Positions 10,937 through 22,805 are shown, counted from the stretch's first letter. The stretch: DNA of 64,000 nt from Catonia carolina (GCA_035578175.1 JAQMRL010000001.1:187065283-187129282); one strand, 5' to 3'. Numbers and translations: made by a program. The notes: a model not told the origin generated them from the letters alone.

Positions 10937-11763
10937 TGTCTGTCTGTCGGAGTGTGTGTGAGCAGAATATCACAAAACGGAACATCGTACGAAGTTGAAA
11001 CTTGAAAGTTAAGTTAGATACTATTACTGAAACCAACACGAACTTTTTCATCAAAATTGGTCAACCGGAAGTAGTAGTTTATTCGCGTCATTTTTAACTT
11101 TTTTGCGATTTTCTCAAAAACGGCTTTTACGACTTTTTTTTTAAATCGCCTCATTTAATAAATTTTATTTGCTCTACAAAATAAGGTAGGCGTCATGTCT
11201 GAAATTCTTGGGAAGGCTGTTTTTATGTAAAAAAATTTGTTTTTTTAAGATATGTGTTGTTTTTTTAAGATTGCGTTGTTTGTGGTTTTAAGATGCATTT
11301 TAGCCCAAAAATTCATAAAATAAAAGTTGTAGAAAATTTAAAATCCTACAATTTTTATTTACAAACATTTTTTATATAACACTTAGTTTAGCGGTAATTA
11401 GCGATTTTCTGGTTTTTTCTACGAAAACGTGAAAAAATCGAATTTTTAAAGATTTCAGCCTTAGTATGAAATTTACGACAAAAGTGTATTTATAATCAAA
11501 TTTTATGAAATTAAAAGATCTACAACTTTTATTCAGAGTATTTTTCCCTACAGAACCTGGTTTAGCGTGAAAGAGTGATTTTCCGTATTTTGAAGCCAAA
11601 CTGAGGTTGATTTTTATTTCGCGTCTTTCACTCACGATTAAAATTAGGTTATGTTTATTGAGGTTAGTTTTTTGTTAATAACTAATTTTTTTTACTAATG
11701 TTAGGTTATATTGTTCATCTTTTGCATTGGCATGAGAAAGTTGTGTGAGTGTTTCACACCAGA
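10767..11763 (+). mobile_element. R1 repeat copy A (HINE-like, near complete)
   Basis: The best copy for describing the family in this orientation. The left end is TTTTTACTTTCCCTTGC, immediately followed by a stem-loop (TTATATGAATATATAGG then AAGGAAAGT). A (TG)n tract lies at 10904-10935. The body has conserved segments such as CGGTCAACCGGAAGTAGTAG and two kinds of internal inverted repeats built on AAAAGTTGTAG/CTACAACTTTT. The right end has GGCATGAGAAAGT, then a 6-bp hairpin GTGTGA-GTGT-TCACAC and CCAGA. ACTTTCTCTTGCC at one end pairs with GGCAAGAGAAAGT at the other. There is no coding frame. Short frames such as one giving CVCVCV are read from the TG tract. Confidence 0.75.
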
Positions 11764-12520
11764 TTTTTTAGAATAGGTTATTCGAATTCAAATTAATTAT
11801 TAATGTAACAAATTTGTATCCAGTGTCCTCAATAACAAACAAAACTGGAGAAAATAGAAGTATACTATTTCTGGTTACATTATATTGTCAAATTTTGAGT
11901 CTGATAATTGCAACAATATGATTATCATATAATTAAATAGAAGTGTTTTACGTTTAGATAACTTTAAACTTGCATGTTTACTTTATGTCTTCTGTACAAA
12001 GTTTAAATTCGAAAGACTCATTATACAATGTAGTAGACTTAGTCGCTCGCTAACTCATCAATGATTTTCTTATTTCCCGATAACTTAAAGAGCTGAAATC
12101 CAGCAAGTTTGTTCTCCAGGAATTAAACGGGAAAATTAATCATTTACCTTTTAACCATTTGCGCCTTAATGGAAAGGAAAGGTTACTACCTAAATAAATA
12201 CGCATTATTAGACTATACTTTGTCAAAAAGATACAATTCAAAAAAATCAGCTCGTACATTTTAAATCTAAAAAAAATAAATCCTTATTTGTCACGGACAA
12301 ATAAGGAATATATATCGACAAGCATAGTGATTATAATAAAATGAATAATATATAAATTCGTACACGTATATACTAGGTACATTAAAACACTGTTTAACCA
12401 AAAATTCAAACAAGATTTTTGGCAAAAATTTAATATTCACGAAAAATATATAATATTTGTACATGAAATAAATACTACAGAAATATATTACTATATATTA
12501 TTACTATATTCTTGCCAATT
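11764..12520 (+). other. intron sequence with a hairpin
   Basis: AT-rich, no gene. 12281-12307 forms a perfect hairpin: TCCTTATTTGTC, loop ACG, GACAAATAAGGA. Confidence 0.6.
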
Positions 12521-12920
12521 GCAAGCAGGTGGAGTGTTAAATTTGCTCTCGATCTGCTAATTCCAAGGCTACAAAAACTATTTTTGTTTCTTATCACATG
12601 ATCAGCCACATAATATGACTAAAGCATTTAAGAACAGAAGAGGTAGAGGTGTAAAAGACATCAGTCAGATTTATTTCATCTGAGAGTATAATGAATTTTA
12701 TCATTATACAGCTAGACCCAGTGGTGAATGAAGCGAAGGTGTCATTTATTTGCTGTGTGTAAAATATACTATGCTTTTCAGAGAGCCTGGCATACTGATA
12801 AGCATACTTTTTCACTCAATGAGTAAGGCAATGGTAAACCACATTACTCCTCGTTTTACTTAGTAAAGCCTCTAGATGTTCAAATCAGCCTTTCGGCTGA
12901 TGACCTGAACAACAACTACA
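12521..12920 (+). repeat. R2 repeat copy 1
   Basis: Reference copy of an interspersed family of about 390 bp. It starts GCAGGTGGAGTG, contains GAACAGAAGAGGTAGAGGTG, then GAGAGCCTGGCATACTGATA, and ends CCTTTCGGCTGATGACCTGA followed by AAC repeats. TAGTAAAGCC..GTTCAAATCAGCC near the 3' end has a weak B-box look, and the AAC tail suggests a SINE-like retroposon, but no clear tRNA head was found. Confidence 0.7.
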
Positions 12921-13062
12921 AATTATTACTACTTAAATTTTAATAAAAATGTTACTTTGGAATTCTAGGTTTGTCATTTACACTATACAATGTTTTATAT
13001 AAGTGTTAATTTTACACATATTACATTTAAAGATTTTTTTGTAAGATAATTTTTAGAACACC

Positions 13063-13411
13063 TGTTGTTGTTGTTTAAGTCATCAGCCGAAAGGCTGGTT
13101 TGAACCTGTAGAGGCTTTACTAAGTAAAACGAGGAGTAAGGTGGTTTAATAATGCCTTCCTCACTGAGTGGAAAAGGACGCTTATCAGCATGCCGGGCCC
13201 TCTGAAAAGCACATATTTTCCACTCTGCAAATGGCACCTTCACTTCATTCACCACAGGGTCTGGCTGTATTATGAAATTCATTACTTTCAGAGGAGACAA
13301 CTCTGATTAGTCCCTTTTACACCTCTACCTCTTCTGTTCTTAAATGATTCAGTCATTTAATTGGCTGACCATGTGATAAGAAACAGAACTATTTATTTTA
13401 GCCCTGCAACA
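13063..13411 (-). repeat. R2 repeat copy 2, inverted relative to copy 1
   Basis: Reads from the TTGTTGTTG tail and TCATCAGCCGAAAGGCTGG to the family's 5' part. It lies only about 140 bp from copy 1 in opposite orientation, so the pair could form a long imperfect fold-back. A minus-strand frame of 101 codons crosses it, but it is broken in other copies. Confidence 0.7.
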
Positions 13412-13488
13412 CAGAGATTGAGAATAAATAAATAAATAAATAGTAAAGAACACCTGATCAGAATAAAGTGCATGTTTTGTTAAAAGTT

Positions 13489-13530
13489 ACTAACAGTAAC
13501 TCCACTAACAGTAACTCCACTAACAGTATC
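13489..13530 (+). repeat. short tandem repeat
   Basis: ACTAACAGTAACTCC repeated about three times. Confidence 0.75.
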
Positions 13531-13579
13531 CACCTAGTTATGTTTTTAAACTCATTTTAACGCAACAACTGTAAGGTTA

Positions 13580-13946
13580 GAACGGACGCCAAATAAGCTT
13601 GCCAGTTTTCTGAAATGCGCAGAAGGTTCAATTTGGTTATGACGAGCTTGGTTGCTTCAGCGAGTGGTGGGAGTTAGTTGTGTACCAGCTTTGTCAGAGT
13701 CATGTTGCTCTCGCCATATTATATATCAGCTAACCTGAAAACGTTAGTCTGTAATGTGTAGGCGTTAATTGTTGTATACAATGTTTACAGTTGCATGTTT
13801 TGAACGTCGTTAATAGATGATAATTTACATAGTTCAGCGCCTGTAATTTAATAGACAGTTTGGTACTAAGACACGAAATCTAACGACTGAATCCGAACTG
13901 TTCGCGCAGCTACACCGGCAAGCTTAGGCTTATTTGGCTTCCGCTC
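13580..13946. mobile_element. TIR element/MITE, TA-flanked
   Basis: The left end reads GAACGGACGCCAAATAAGCT and the reverse complement of the right end reads GAGCGGAAGCCAAATAAGCC, with CTTGCC just inside on both sides after a 6-bp indel. Both ends are flanked by TA (13578-13579, 13947-13948), the target duplication of Tc1/mariner-type elements. It is 367 bp with no coding frame, so non-autonomous. Confidence 0.5.
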
Positions 13947-13948
13947 TA

Positions 13949-14387
13949 GTCATAAATCCACTCGCAGTGGGGCGCGATTTCTAGTTACATATCAGTGAAT
14001 TAATTACTTACAACTCTTTAACTTATCCGGTATTTTGTCTCGTAATAAATAAGTCAAAACTTAGTATAATTAGTATTGAAAATTATTTTCTAAAATACTG
14101 TAAGACAATGTCAAAACTACTTTTTAAAACAAAATTTTCATGGAAAAGTTGCTGAGATCTTAAAAATTTTAATTTTTTTTAAATTTATTGTTTATGTTAT
14201 TTTCAACAAGTATTCCATATTACAGCCAATATTCGTGTATTATTTTTAAAATACTGATGATTTTTCTACAGCAAAATCTAAAAACTTTAATAATACGAAA
14301 TAAGCAAATTAATAATAATATGCGTGTTATGAGTACTATATAGTTAGTGCGTCATGACTACTATATAATTAGTATGTTAAATTATTT
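13949..14387 (+). other. intron sequence, no gene seen
   Basis: AT-rich. A short phrase around TACTAAGACACGAAATC (13862-13878) recurs near 14519, hinting at an older shared repeat. Confidence 0.45.
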
Positions 14388-14864
14388 TCACTCGATCTGC
14401 TAGTTCCAGGACTAAAAAAATAGTTGTGTTTCTTATCATATGTTCCGCCAATTATATGATTGAAAAATTTAAGAACAGAAAAAATAGAGGTGTAAAGACA
14501 TAACCCGCCTATATTCGATACTAAGACACGAAATCCACTCAATACATCGACGAATACAGCTACGAATCTTTTTTCCTCCGAGATATTCTGCAATTAGGTA
14601 GAGATTAAGTATTGACGTGAATCACACACCTTAACTCACCTTATCTCTTAGAGTACAATGAATTTTGTCATTATACTGCCAGACCCTGTGATTAATGAAG
14701 TGAAGGTGTCATTTGCATGGTAAAAAGTAGATGCTTTTCAGAGGGCCTGGATACTGATAAGCATATTATTTCACTCAGTGAGGAAGGCATAGGTAAACTA
14801 CCTCACCCATCGTTTTACTTAGTAAAAGCCTCTAGAGGTTCAAACCAGCCTTTCAGTAGGTTAA
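14388..14864 (+). repeat. R2 repeat copy 3, interrupted
   Basis: R2 sequence from CTCGATCTGCTAGTTCC to CAAACCAGCCTTTC, interrupted at about 14509-14634 by foreign sequence that includes one member of a 76-bp duplicate. The terminal GGCTGATGACC part is missing. Confidence 0.65.
14559..14634 (+). repeat. 76-bp direct duplicate, copy 1
   Basis: Starts GCTACGAATCTTTTTTCCTC and ends CACACACCTTAA. It is nearly identical (one base differs) to 14976-15051. This copy sits inside R2 copy 3. Confidence 0.85.
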
Positions 14865-14975
14865 TTACAAGATACATCACTTTCCCCAACAGTGGACTTA
14901 TTAGAAAAATCGTTTCAGTTGCTACAAACAGTATTGGTAAACACTCTTACTGCAAAACAATTCACAAACAAAATC

Positions 14976-15051
14976 GCTACGAATCTTTTTTCCTCCGAGA
15001 TATTCTCCAATTAGGTAGAGATTAAGTATTGACGTGAATCACACACCTTAA
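14976..15051 (+). repeat. 76-bp direct duplicate, copy 2
   Basis: Second member of the pair, just beyond R2 copy 3. The near identity indicates a recent duplication or two copies of a young small element. Confidence 0.85.
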
Positions 15052-15843
15052 AACTGCAAAACCTTTATTTAAAATCCAATAGAAAGCATTATTCCTAATA
15101 CTATTAATTATTTTGTTGTAGGACACCCTTTCCAAATATTTAGTTTATGCGTATTATCTTCTATCTTAAAACTAATATTTTAGAGTTTGTTTTAAATAAA
15201 ATATTTTTACGTAATAGTACAACGAACAGTATAAAATTACATGCACAAAATGTTTCGCTCAATTTGTTAAATTATACATTTGTTTACGTTTTAGGCAGTG
15301 CAATCTAGCATAAAAAAAATATTATATTTGGTTGGTTCTTGACCTTTTTCTTCTTAGAAACACGATGAAGAAAAGAAGATTATTAGGAAGAAAAGAGGAT
15401 TATTAAAAAAGATCATGCGAGAAGACTACAGTCTTCTCAGTTTCTTTTTCCTTATTTACATCACCTCATTTTTCCATCGCTTCACTAATATTCTCCAAAT
15501 TAATTTTTTAATCTCTTTATTTTTCTCCAATATCTCTTACATTTTTTTCTTTTATAATTCAGACAACATTTTCTATTAACTGAAAAGGATTATACGGTAT
15601 ATCAGAAAGTGACTCATTTTCCAGATAATTGTATTTAACGTAATCGAATAGAGAACTTTTGGAGGATCAGATTTTTAATAGACTAAAGTAGCTGCGTGGT
15701 CTTAAACGGTAATAGTATGAATTGCAAGAATAAGGAGATTTTTTTAACTTTTATGAATACTATTTGCAATCAGTTAAATTGTATATTATCAGAACAGAAA
15801 TCGATGTAGATTGCGCGCGACAGCGTAACTTAAATTTAAAAAT
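15052..15843 (+). other. intron sequence, no gene seen
   Basis: No coding frame recognised. 15360-15420 has short purine-rich imperfect repeats (AAGAAAAGAAGATTATTAGG). Confidence 0.5.
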
Positions 15844-16763
15844 TCTGGTGTGAAACACTCACACAACGGTCTCTTTCCAATGCAAATAATGAACAATATA
15901 ACCTAACATTAGTAATAAAACATTAAAGATGATGATGATGATGATGATGCTGATGATGGTGGTGGTGGTGGTGGTGGTGGTGGTGGTGATAAACAAAAAC
16001 TAACCTCAAAAAACATTAGTGAATGATGTAAAACGATAACCAATCTTAGTTGGGCTTAATAATACGGAAAATCACTCTCACGCTAAACAAGGCTTTGAAG
16101 AGAACAATGCTTAGACAAACTTCGATCTTTTAATTTTCTATAAATTTGATTGCATATACTTTTGTCGTAAAATGCATACTAAGAAATAAAAAAAACTCCA
16201 TTTTTTACAGATTTTCATGAAAAAAAACAGTAAATCACTAATTACCGCTAAACTAAGCGTTATGCAAAGAAATGTTTGAAATAAAAGTTGTAGGTTTGTA
16301 TATTGTCTACAACTTTTATTAAATACTTTTTTCCCTGAAATGCATATTACGGCCGCAATCTTTAAAACAATATTTTTTTCCTACGAGAAAACAGCCTCCC
16401 CAAGAATTTCAGCAGACGTGGCGCTTACCCTATCTTGTAAAGCATATATCTTAGAGAATATCTAAGAAACTAAGAGAGATGCAGTTCTGGGACCTGTTTT
16501 ATTTGATTCAGCAGCTCAATAACCATAAGAAACATTTTAATTTGTACCTTACATTACCTTCCTAGAATTCCAAAAATTCTGCATTTCACCCAGGGTTCCA
16601 AATTCTTGGCAAAATCTTTCGCTAGCCGTAACTCGTTAACTACGTATTTCCGGACCTGTTTATATAAACTTTTTTCATTATTTTTACTAGTACAATGAGC
16701 TCAGAAAGCGCCGGTACACTAACCGAAACACCCTGTATTCATATAAGCAAGAGAAAGTAAAAA
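15844..16763 (-). mobile_element. R1 repeat copy B, rearranged
   Basis: Begins TCTGGTGTGAAACACTCACA and keeps the R1 order to about 16455 (CTATCTTGTAAAGCATA). It is then replaced by unrelated sequence ending AACCGAAACACCCTGTAT, and regains only the R1 terminus ATATAAGCAAGAGAAAGTAA at 16741-16763. It also holds a (GAT)n(GGT)n microsatellite at 15928-15990 that other copies lack. Confidence 0.7.
15928..15990 (+). repeat. (GAT)n(GGT)n microsatellite
   Basis: About ten GAT units grade into about ten GGT units within R1 copy B. Confidence 0.9.
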
Positions 16764-17408
16764 TCAACTGTAGTAATTAACTGGTCAGGGTAATTTTCAA
16801 TATGTTTATTGTAAATACAAAAATTAGAAAATTTTGTCAGCTAATTAAAAAAATTAATATAAATCAAAATTTTATCCGCAATACTTGCCACAGTTAATTT
16901 GTAATTTTATCTGTACAATAAGTGTGAAATTTTGAAACGTTTCAGCCTAATTGTATCGTACATTTACAAAAATGTATTAATGAAAGTTACAAAAGCAATA
17001 TTTTTATTATGTTCCTTTTACTACTAATTAGATAATTGTGTTTCTAAAAATAAAAAAGCCAAGAACCAAGAAAATAGGATATTTCTTTTTGTACTAGATT
17101 GTACTGTCTAAAACCTAAACAAGGTAATACTTTTACAAATAATAGTGGTTACTATTATCTAAAAGATTAACTGCCAAAAAGTTTTGATGACGTTAAAGTC
17201 TGTCTTGGTATTATTTGTTTTGTTGTATTTTGTCTTGAACAGTGTTTATAAGTGAAGCATGGTTAATTACATAATGAACCTAGAGGGGTCCGTAATAATT
17301 CAAAGGATCTTCAATTGTGACGCTGCAAGATGGTAATGTTAGACGAGCTTGCTGAACCCCATAAATCAATTTTGTACGTCCATACTGGTTTTATTATTGT
17401 TTTATAAA
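16764..17408 (+). other. intron sequence, no gene seen
   Basis: No repeat or coding signal recognised. Confidence 0.5.
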
Positions 17409-17410
17409 TA

Positions 17411-18724
17411 CGAGGGTAAGTCAATTATTTTCTGCAATGTAGTTATAAAGTTTTATTGTAATCAATAGGAAACTTACAAGTACATCATTTTTCGACATAG
17501 TCCCCTTGCTTTTCAACGCACTTGGTCCATCGTTGTTCAAGTTTCCTGATGCCCTCATAAAAGAAGGTTTTTGGTTGAGATGCAAGCCAGGAATCCACCG
17601 CTTCTTTTAATCCTTCCCGAGGTAAATCGGCGGCCTCTTAATGCCTCTTTGAGTGGACCAAATAAGTGATAATCAGAAGGATCAAGATCGGGACTACATG
17701 GAGGATGAGCCAGTACTTCAAAATTGAATTTCTGGAGCGTTTCAGCAGTGTCGGCAGCAGTATGCGGACGGGCGATGTTGTGCAACAACACAACACCTTT
17801 TGACCGCAGTCCTTGCCGTTTGCTTCGAATTACAGGCTTTAGCTTGGCAGTAGGCCTAAGCATCTCACTGTAACGGACACTGTTAATTGTTGTGTCCCTT
17901 TTCTGATAATGTTCCAGTACTGGACCTTGTGAGTCCCAAAAAACCGTAAGCATCAGTTTTCCTGCGGACGGTTGGGTCTTGAATTTTTTCTTGCACGGTG
18001 AATTTGGATATTTCCATTCCATACGCTGCCGTTTACTCTCCGGCACGTAATGATGGATCCATGTTTCGTCACCAGTAATGATCCTGTCTAAGAAGTTGTC
18101 CCGTTCGATACCATAGCGATCCAAATGGTTTTTGCAGATGTCCAAGCGCGTTTGTTTATGCAACAGTGTCAGTTGTTTTGGAACCCATCTTGCACAAACT
18201 TTATGAAACCCAATTGTGTTGTGAATGATTTCGCAGGCAGAACCGTGACTAATTTGCAGACGATGTGCTACTTCGTTAATAGTTACTCGTCTGTTTAAGA
18301 GAATTATTTCACGTGAACGCTCAATGTTTTCTTCATTTACGGCAGTAAACGGTCGTCCGGCTCCTTCATTGTGCGTAACACTTGTGCGACCATTTTTGAA
18401 TTTTTCAATCCATTCATAGACACTCCGTTGTGGCAAAACACTGTTCCCGTACTGTACCGAAAGTCTTCTATGAATTTCGGCCCCTGATACACTTTCCGAC
18501 CACAAAAAACGGATCACTGAACGTTGCTCTTCTTTGGTGCAAATAGAAAGCGGCGCAGCCATGATTAACAGCACGACAGTGATAACGAAACTAACCTAAC
18601 ACCTTGAAACTTGCATGCATATAACCACAAATAATTAAAGCATGCGTCATCAACGCAAAACGACAGTACTGCCAACATAAACAAAAATATAACTAAATTG
18701 CGGATAATAATTGACTTACCCTCG
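17411..18724 (-). mobile_element. mariner element (D,D34D), inactive
   Basis: A 1314-bp element flanked by TA (17409-17410, 18725-18726). The ends are inverted repeats beginning CGAGGGTAAGTCAATTATT, continuing with a few mismatches for about 37 bp (TTCTGCAAT versus ATCCGCAAT). It carries one transposase gene on the minus strand. Size, ends, target and gene all fit mariner. Confidence 0.9.
17485..18562 (-). pseudogene. mariner transposase, catalytic mutant with frameshift
   Basis: The likely start is MAAPLSICTKEEQRS at 18562; an ATG 12 bases upstream is also in frame. An N-terminal helix-turn-helix (EEQRSVIRFLWSESVSGAEI), a linker GRP motif and a second HTH lead to TGDETWIHHYVPES with catalytic Asp 1. 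The second catalytic site reads LLHNIARPHTA where mariners have HDN, so Asp 2 is lost. The third, CSPDLDPSDYHLF, is present and the implied spacing is D34D. A one-base slip near 17620 breaks the C-terminus, but the shifted frame still reads EAVDSWLASQPKTFFYEG and on to QGDYVEK with a stop at 17485. Transposition from this copy is not expected. Confidence 0.9.
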
Positions 18725-18726
18725 TA

Positions 18727-19540
18727 AGTAATTTATTTACCAGGGAAAGACGCGACTTTCTGTCTAGTAATCAATACAGTTATAATTAAAACCAATTACG
18801 CCAATTGTATTTGTTGCTAGACACAAATTAAAAATTATTTTTGTCTCGTTTGCTAGCTTTCAACAAACATAATTTTATAGGATAGCCTAAATATATTTCA
18901 AAACTGTATCATTCTTTTACAAAATGTATTAATGACATCAATTAATTTTTTTTATATATCAACATTTTTATTTTGCTCTCTTGTACAACTAATTAGGGAT
19001 TAATTTATCAATCTTTTGTACGAAAATGTATCTACATTAAAATATATCTGTAAATAACACGGCCCAACGTTACTGGATATATTTTATACATCTAATCAGA
19101 AATAATTCTTGTTTGATACAAGTTAATTGTTGTATTAAACAAACAATGTGGATTCATTTAATGGATTATAGTTTTAAGAAAAATGAAAAGGTGGCTTATA
19201 ATATCATTTTTAATTAAAACTGTATTTATTATATTTTATTTAATTATATTTAAAATTATATGAATACACTACTTATAAACTGAGCAAATTTTTATTTGCT
19301 CAGTTTATTTATATTTATATTTCATTTCATTTTCTATTCCTAAGTCACTGATAAAACCTCAAACAAATCCGATCCCATAAATTATTTTGTTCTACAAATT
19401 ATTAATAAATGGCTACCTTCTCAAAAATAAAAAGCTTCATCGTTAAAAAAAATTAAAGTCAGCCCCTATTTCTTGGTTCCTTTTCATCCTGTCGTTTTGC
19501 TACTTGATTTGGTTTCATATATTATTATTAATTCATAAAT
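18727..19540 (+). other. intron sequence with a hairpin
   Basis: AT-rich with no gene. 19275-19289 (ATAAACTGAGCAAAT) and 19294-19308 form a perfect 15-bp stem with a TTTT loop. Confidence 0.6.
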
Positions 19541-19708
19541 AATGGTTATGACGCGTAATGGCTGAATGAACTCGGCAGCCAGAGGCCAAGCCTCGCTTTT
19601 GCCGGTTGCTTGATGTAGGTTTAATTAATGTTATACTAAATTAGGTGTTCTGTTAAATTGTAAAAAGTGTATATCAAATGTATGAATAAATAATTCAATC
19701 AATCAATA
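19541..19708 (+). repeat. possible LINE 3' tail
   Basis: A GC-richer phrase (CCTCGCTTTTGCCGGTTGCT) is followed by a run ending ATGAATAAATAATTC and three AATC units. This is the look of a 3' UTR and short-repeat tail of a non-LTR retroelement. No coding part is attached. Confidence 0.35.
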
Positions 19709-19860
19709 GTACTGAATAAATAAATAATTTTTCCAGAATATAAAACTTTGCAATCTTTTAAAAGAAGGATAATTTTAATTTTATACGGCAAGAAACTACT
19801 TTAGTTGTAACTTGTTGTTTTCAATTAAAATTATTAAAAAAATATTTTATTCTGTTTCAG

Positions 19861-20009
19861 ACACAAGTATTGGATTGAAGAAGTAAGAGATGTTTACAGA
19901 GTAAAACTTAAACTGACTGTTAGAGATTTGACGAAGAACGATTTGGGTTCTTATACTTGTGTAGCAACAAATAGTTTAGGCAAAACAGAAGGAACTGTCA
20001 GACTTTATG
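19861..20009 (+). CDS. Lachesin/DIP-like IgSF protein, exon with second half of third Ig domain
   Basis: Internal exon between TTCTGTTTCAG (ending 19860) and the strong donor GTAAGT (20010-20015). After one base completing the Gly codon from the previous exon it reads HKYWIEEVRDVYRVKLKLTV, then RDLTKNDLGSYTCVATNSLG and KTEGTVRLY, with one base left over. D-L-G-S-Y-T-C is the F-strand motif that pairs its Cys with the one in the previous exon. 'VATNSLG.T.GTVRLYE' is the typical end of Ig domain 3 in this family. The fused hinge (SEMLLQG then HKYWIEE) fits family alignments as I know them, and frame and phase agree at both junctions. It is flanked by introns of 17.2 and 39.9 kb. Confidence 0.92.
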
Positions 20010-20251
20010 GTAAGTAACATATTATGTACATAATTTATAAATTACTAGCCGCTCAGGCCGCTTTCTTGTTTCCTTCCATGCAGTAAAAAGTGAGAACTTA
20101 CTCAATTCCCTTTTATTGTTTATAAATTAATAATCACCCCTGCTCGATCCGCTTCGCCAATAAAGAGAAGGGTTATTATTGCATTTTTTTTGTTTTTGAT
20201 GGGTGATAAACCTTACAATGGATAACCATACATGGGCACAAGACAAAAAAA

Positions 20252-21161
20252 TCTGGTGTGAAACACTCACACAACTTTCTCTTGCCAGTGCAAATAATTA
20301 ACAATAAACCTAACATTAGAAATAAACAAAAAACTAACCTTAATAAACATAACCTAATTTTAATCATATGTGAAAGACGCAAAATGAAAATCGATCTCAG
20401 TTTGCCTTAAAAATACGTAAAATCACTCTTTCACACTGAATTAGGCTCTGTAGTGATAAATGCTCAAAATAAAAGTTGTAGATCTTTTAATTAACTATAA
20501 ATTCGATAATATACACTTTTGTCATACAATGCATACTATAAGGCCGACATCTTAAAAAAATCAATTTTTCACACGTTTTCGTGAGAAAAAAAACAGAAAA
20601 TCGCTAATTACCGCTAAACTAAGCGTTATACAAAAAATGTTTGAAATAAAAGTTGTAGAATTTTTAATTCTCTACAACTTTTATTATATAACATTTTGCG
20701 CTAAAATTCATATGAAAGCCGCAATCTTGAAAAGAAAATGTTTTTACGTAAAAACAGCCTCACCCAGAATTTCAGCCATATGGCGCTCACCCTATCTTGT
20801 AGAGAATAAAACATTTAGTAAGCCAGGCGATTTTTAAAAAAATCGTAGGACCAGTTTTTGAGAAAATCGCAAAAAAGTGAAAAATTACACGAATAAACTA
20901 CTACTTCCGGTTGACCGATTTTGATGAAAATGTTCGTGTCGGGTCCGATAGTGGTATGTAACTTAAGTTTTAAGTTTCAAGTTCGTACAACGTTCCGTTC
21001 TTGAGATATTCTGTTCACACACAGACCAATCGCTAAAAACATGTTTTTTGGGTTCAGGGGGTCTGAAAACGTATAGATCCGGTGAAAACTCGATTTCGAA
21101 AAATCGACATGAAAACAATACTTTCCTTCCTATATATTCATATAGGCAAGAGAAAGTAAAA
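20252..21161 (-). mobile_element. R1 repeat copy C (near complete)
   Basis: TCTGGTGTGAAACACTCACA at the start and ATATAGGCAAGAGAAAGTAA at the end. It lacks an expanded CA tract (only CACACACAGACC). It holds a clear internal inverted repeat, AATAAAAGTTGTAGA at 20646-20660 against TCTACAACTTTTATT at 20672-20686. It lies 242 bp downstream of an exon. Confidence 0.8.
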
Positions 21162-21873
21162 TGTATGTGTCATATTCGTACTAAGTACAAAACACATGTA
21201 GAAATGTTATATATCATACACATAAACCTGTTTAACAATATAGCCTACAATAAAAATATGATAGTTAATATAAGTAAATTATGATTTTGTTTTAAATTAA
21301 ATTGTCTCTACCTTGCAAACGTTGTTGTCGATTTTCACAAATAAAAAATAAATACAGGAGCCAAATATCAATACTGACTCATTAACTGATATCTTAAACA
21401 CAACAGTGTCTAAGAAACTGAATATTTTAAAATATGCAGTTATTATTCTAATAAATATAATTTTATTTATCAGTAAAAATGTAATTTAGTTTTAATTAAC
21501 TTATTAGTACCAACAAGGTCGAGTTAATTATTGCAAGTTATTACTATTTTTCCTATTTAGTAATGATTATATTTTTTTAATGACATTATATTTAATTTTA
21601 TAAAAAGTTTCAATAGGAAATCAAAAAAATTCTTTTTTGAATTGTTAACATTTATATTTACAAACACAAATTTGTTTTTAAACTGTAATAATGAACAACG
21701 GTAAATTTTCGAACTTCAACCGTTAATTAAAATGTAAATCACTTTAAAACATATAGCAACATTTAAATTCATACAAAATTTAAAACTTATGCAAAGTATG
21801 ATAAAGTTTCCACTTGAGTCTTCCAATTATCAACAGAAATGTGCATTACTTTTAACAACAATAATTTAAGAAG
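21162..21873 (+). other. intron sequence, no gene seen
   Basis: AT-rich spacer between two R1 copies in the same orientation. Confidence 0.5.
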
Positions 21874-22805
21874 TCTGGTGTGAAACACTCACACGACTTT
21901 CTCTTGCCAATGTAAATAATGAACAATGTAACCTAACATTAGTAATAAAACATTAGAAATAAACAAAAAACTAACCTTAAAACACATAACCTTATTTTAA
22001 TCATGAGTGAAAGACGCAAAATGAACGTCAACCTCAGTTTGGCTTAAAAATGCGGAAAATCACTCTTACACGCTAAACTAAGCTCTGTAGATAAAAATGC
22101 TATGAATAAAAGTTGTAGATCTTTTAATTTCCTATAAATCTTATAATATTTACTTTTGTCGTAAAATGCTTACTAAGGCTGAAATCATAAAAAAATCGAT
22201 TTTTTACACTTTTCGTGAGAAAAAAACAGAAAATCGCTAATTACCGAAAAACTAAGCTTTACGTATATAAAAATGTTTGAATTAAACGTTGTAGGATTTT
22301 AAACTTTCTACAACTTTTATTATAGGCCTATACATTTTTGCGCTAAAATGCATATCAAAGCCGCAATTTAAAAAAAACAGTTTTTACGTGAAAACATCCT
22401 TTCCAAGAATTTCAGCAGACATGACGCCTACCCTATCTTGTAAAGCATAAAAAATTTAGTAAACGTGGAGATTTTAAAAAAATCGTATGACAAGTTTTTG
22501 AGAAAATCGCAAAAAAGTGAAAAATGATACGAATAAACTACTTCTTCCGGTTGACCGATTTTGATGAAAATGTTCGTGTCGAATCAGGTAGTGATGTCTA
22601 ACTTAAGTTTCAAGTTTCAACTTCTTATAATGTTCCGTTCTTGAGATATTCTGTTTCACACACACAGACTAATCGCTAAAAACATGTTTTTTGGGTTCAG
22701 GGGGTCTGAAAACGTGTAGATCTGGTAAAAACTCGATTTTGAAAAATCCACATGGAAACAATACTTTCCTTCCTATCTATTCATATAGGCAAGACAAAGT
22801 AAAAA
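21874..22805 (-). mobile_element. R1 repeat copy D (near complete)
   Basis: Same boundaries as copy C. The bases before TCTGG here are AAG rather than the A-run seen in other copies, which helps place the true terminus at TC. The 3' end reads TATAGGCAAGACAAAGTAAA. Confidence 0.8.

Noticed and set aside
10691..11005. 104-codon frame with a CVCVCV run, and similar frames in other R1 copies
   Set aside because: Read from the TG/CA microsatellite and flanks of a non-coding repeat. Not conserved between copies.
12995..13300. Frame (LKVMNFIIQPDPVVNEVKVP) open in R2 copies 2 and 4
   Set aside because: Closed by stops or indels in copies 1, 3 and 6. No codon-like conservation visible.
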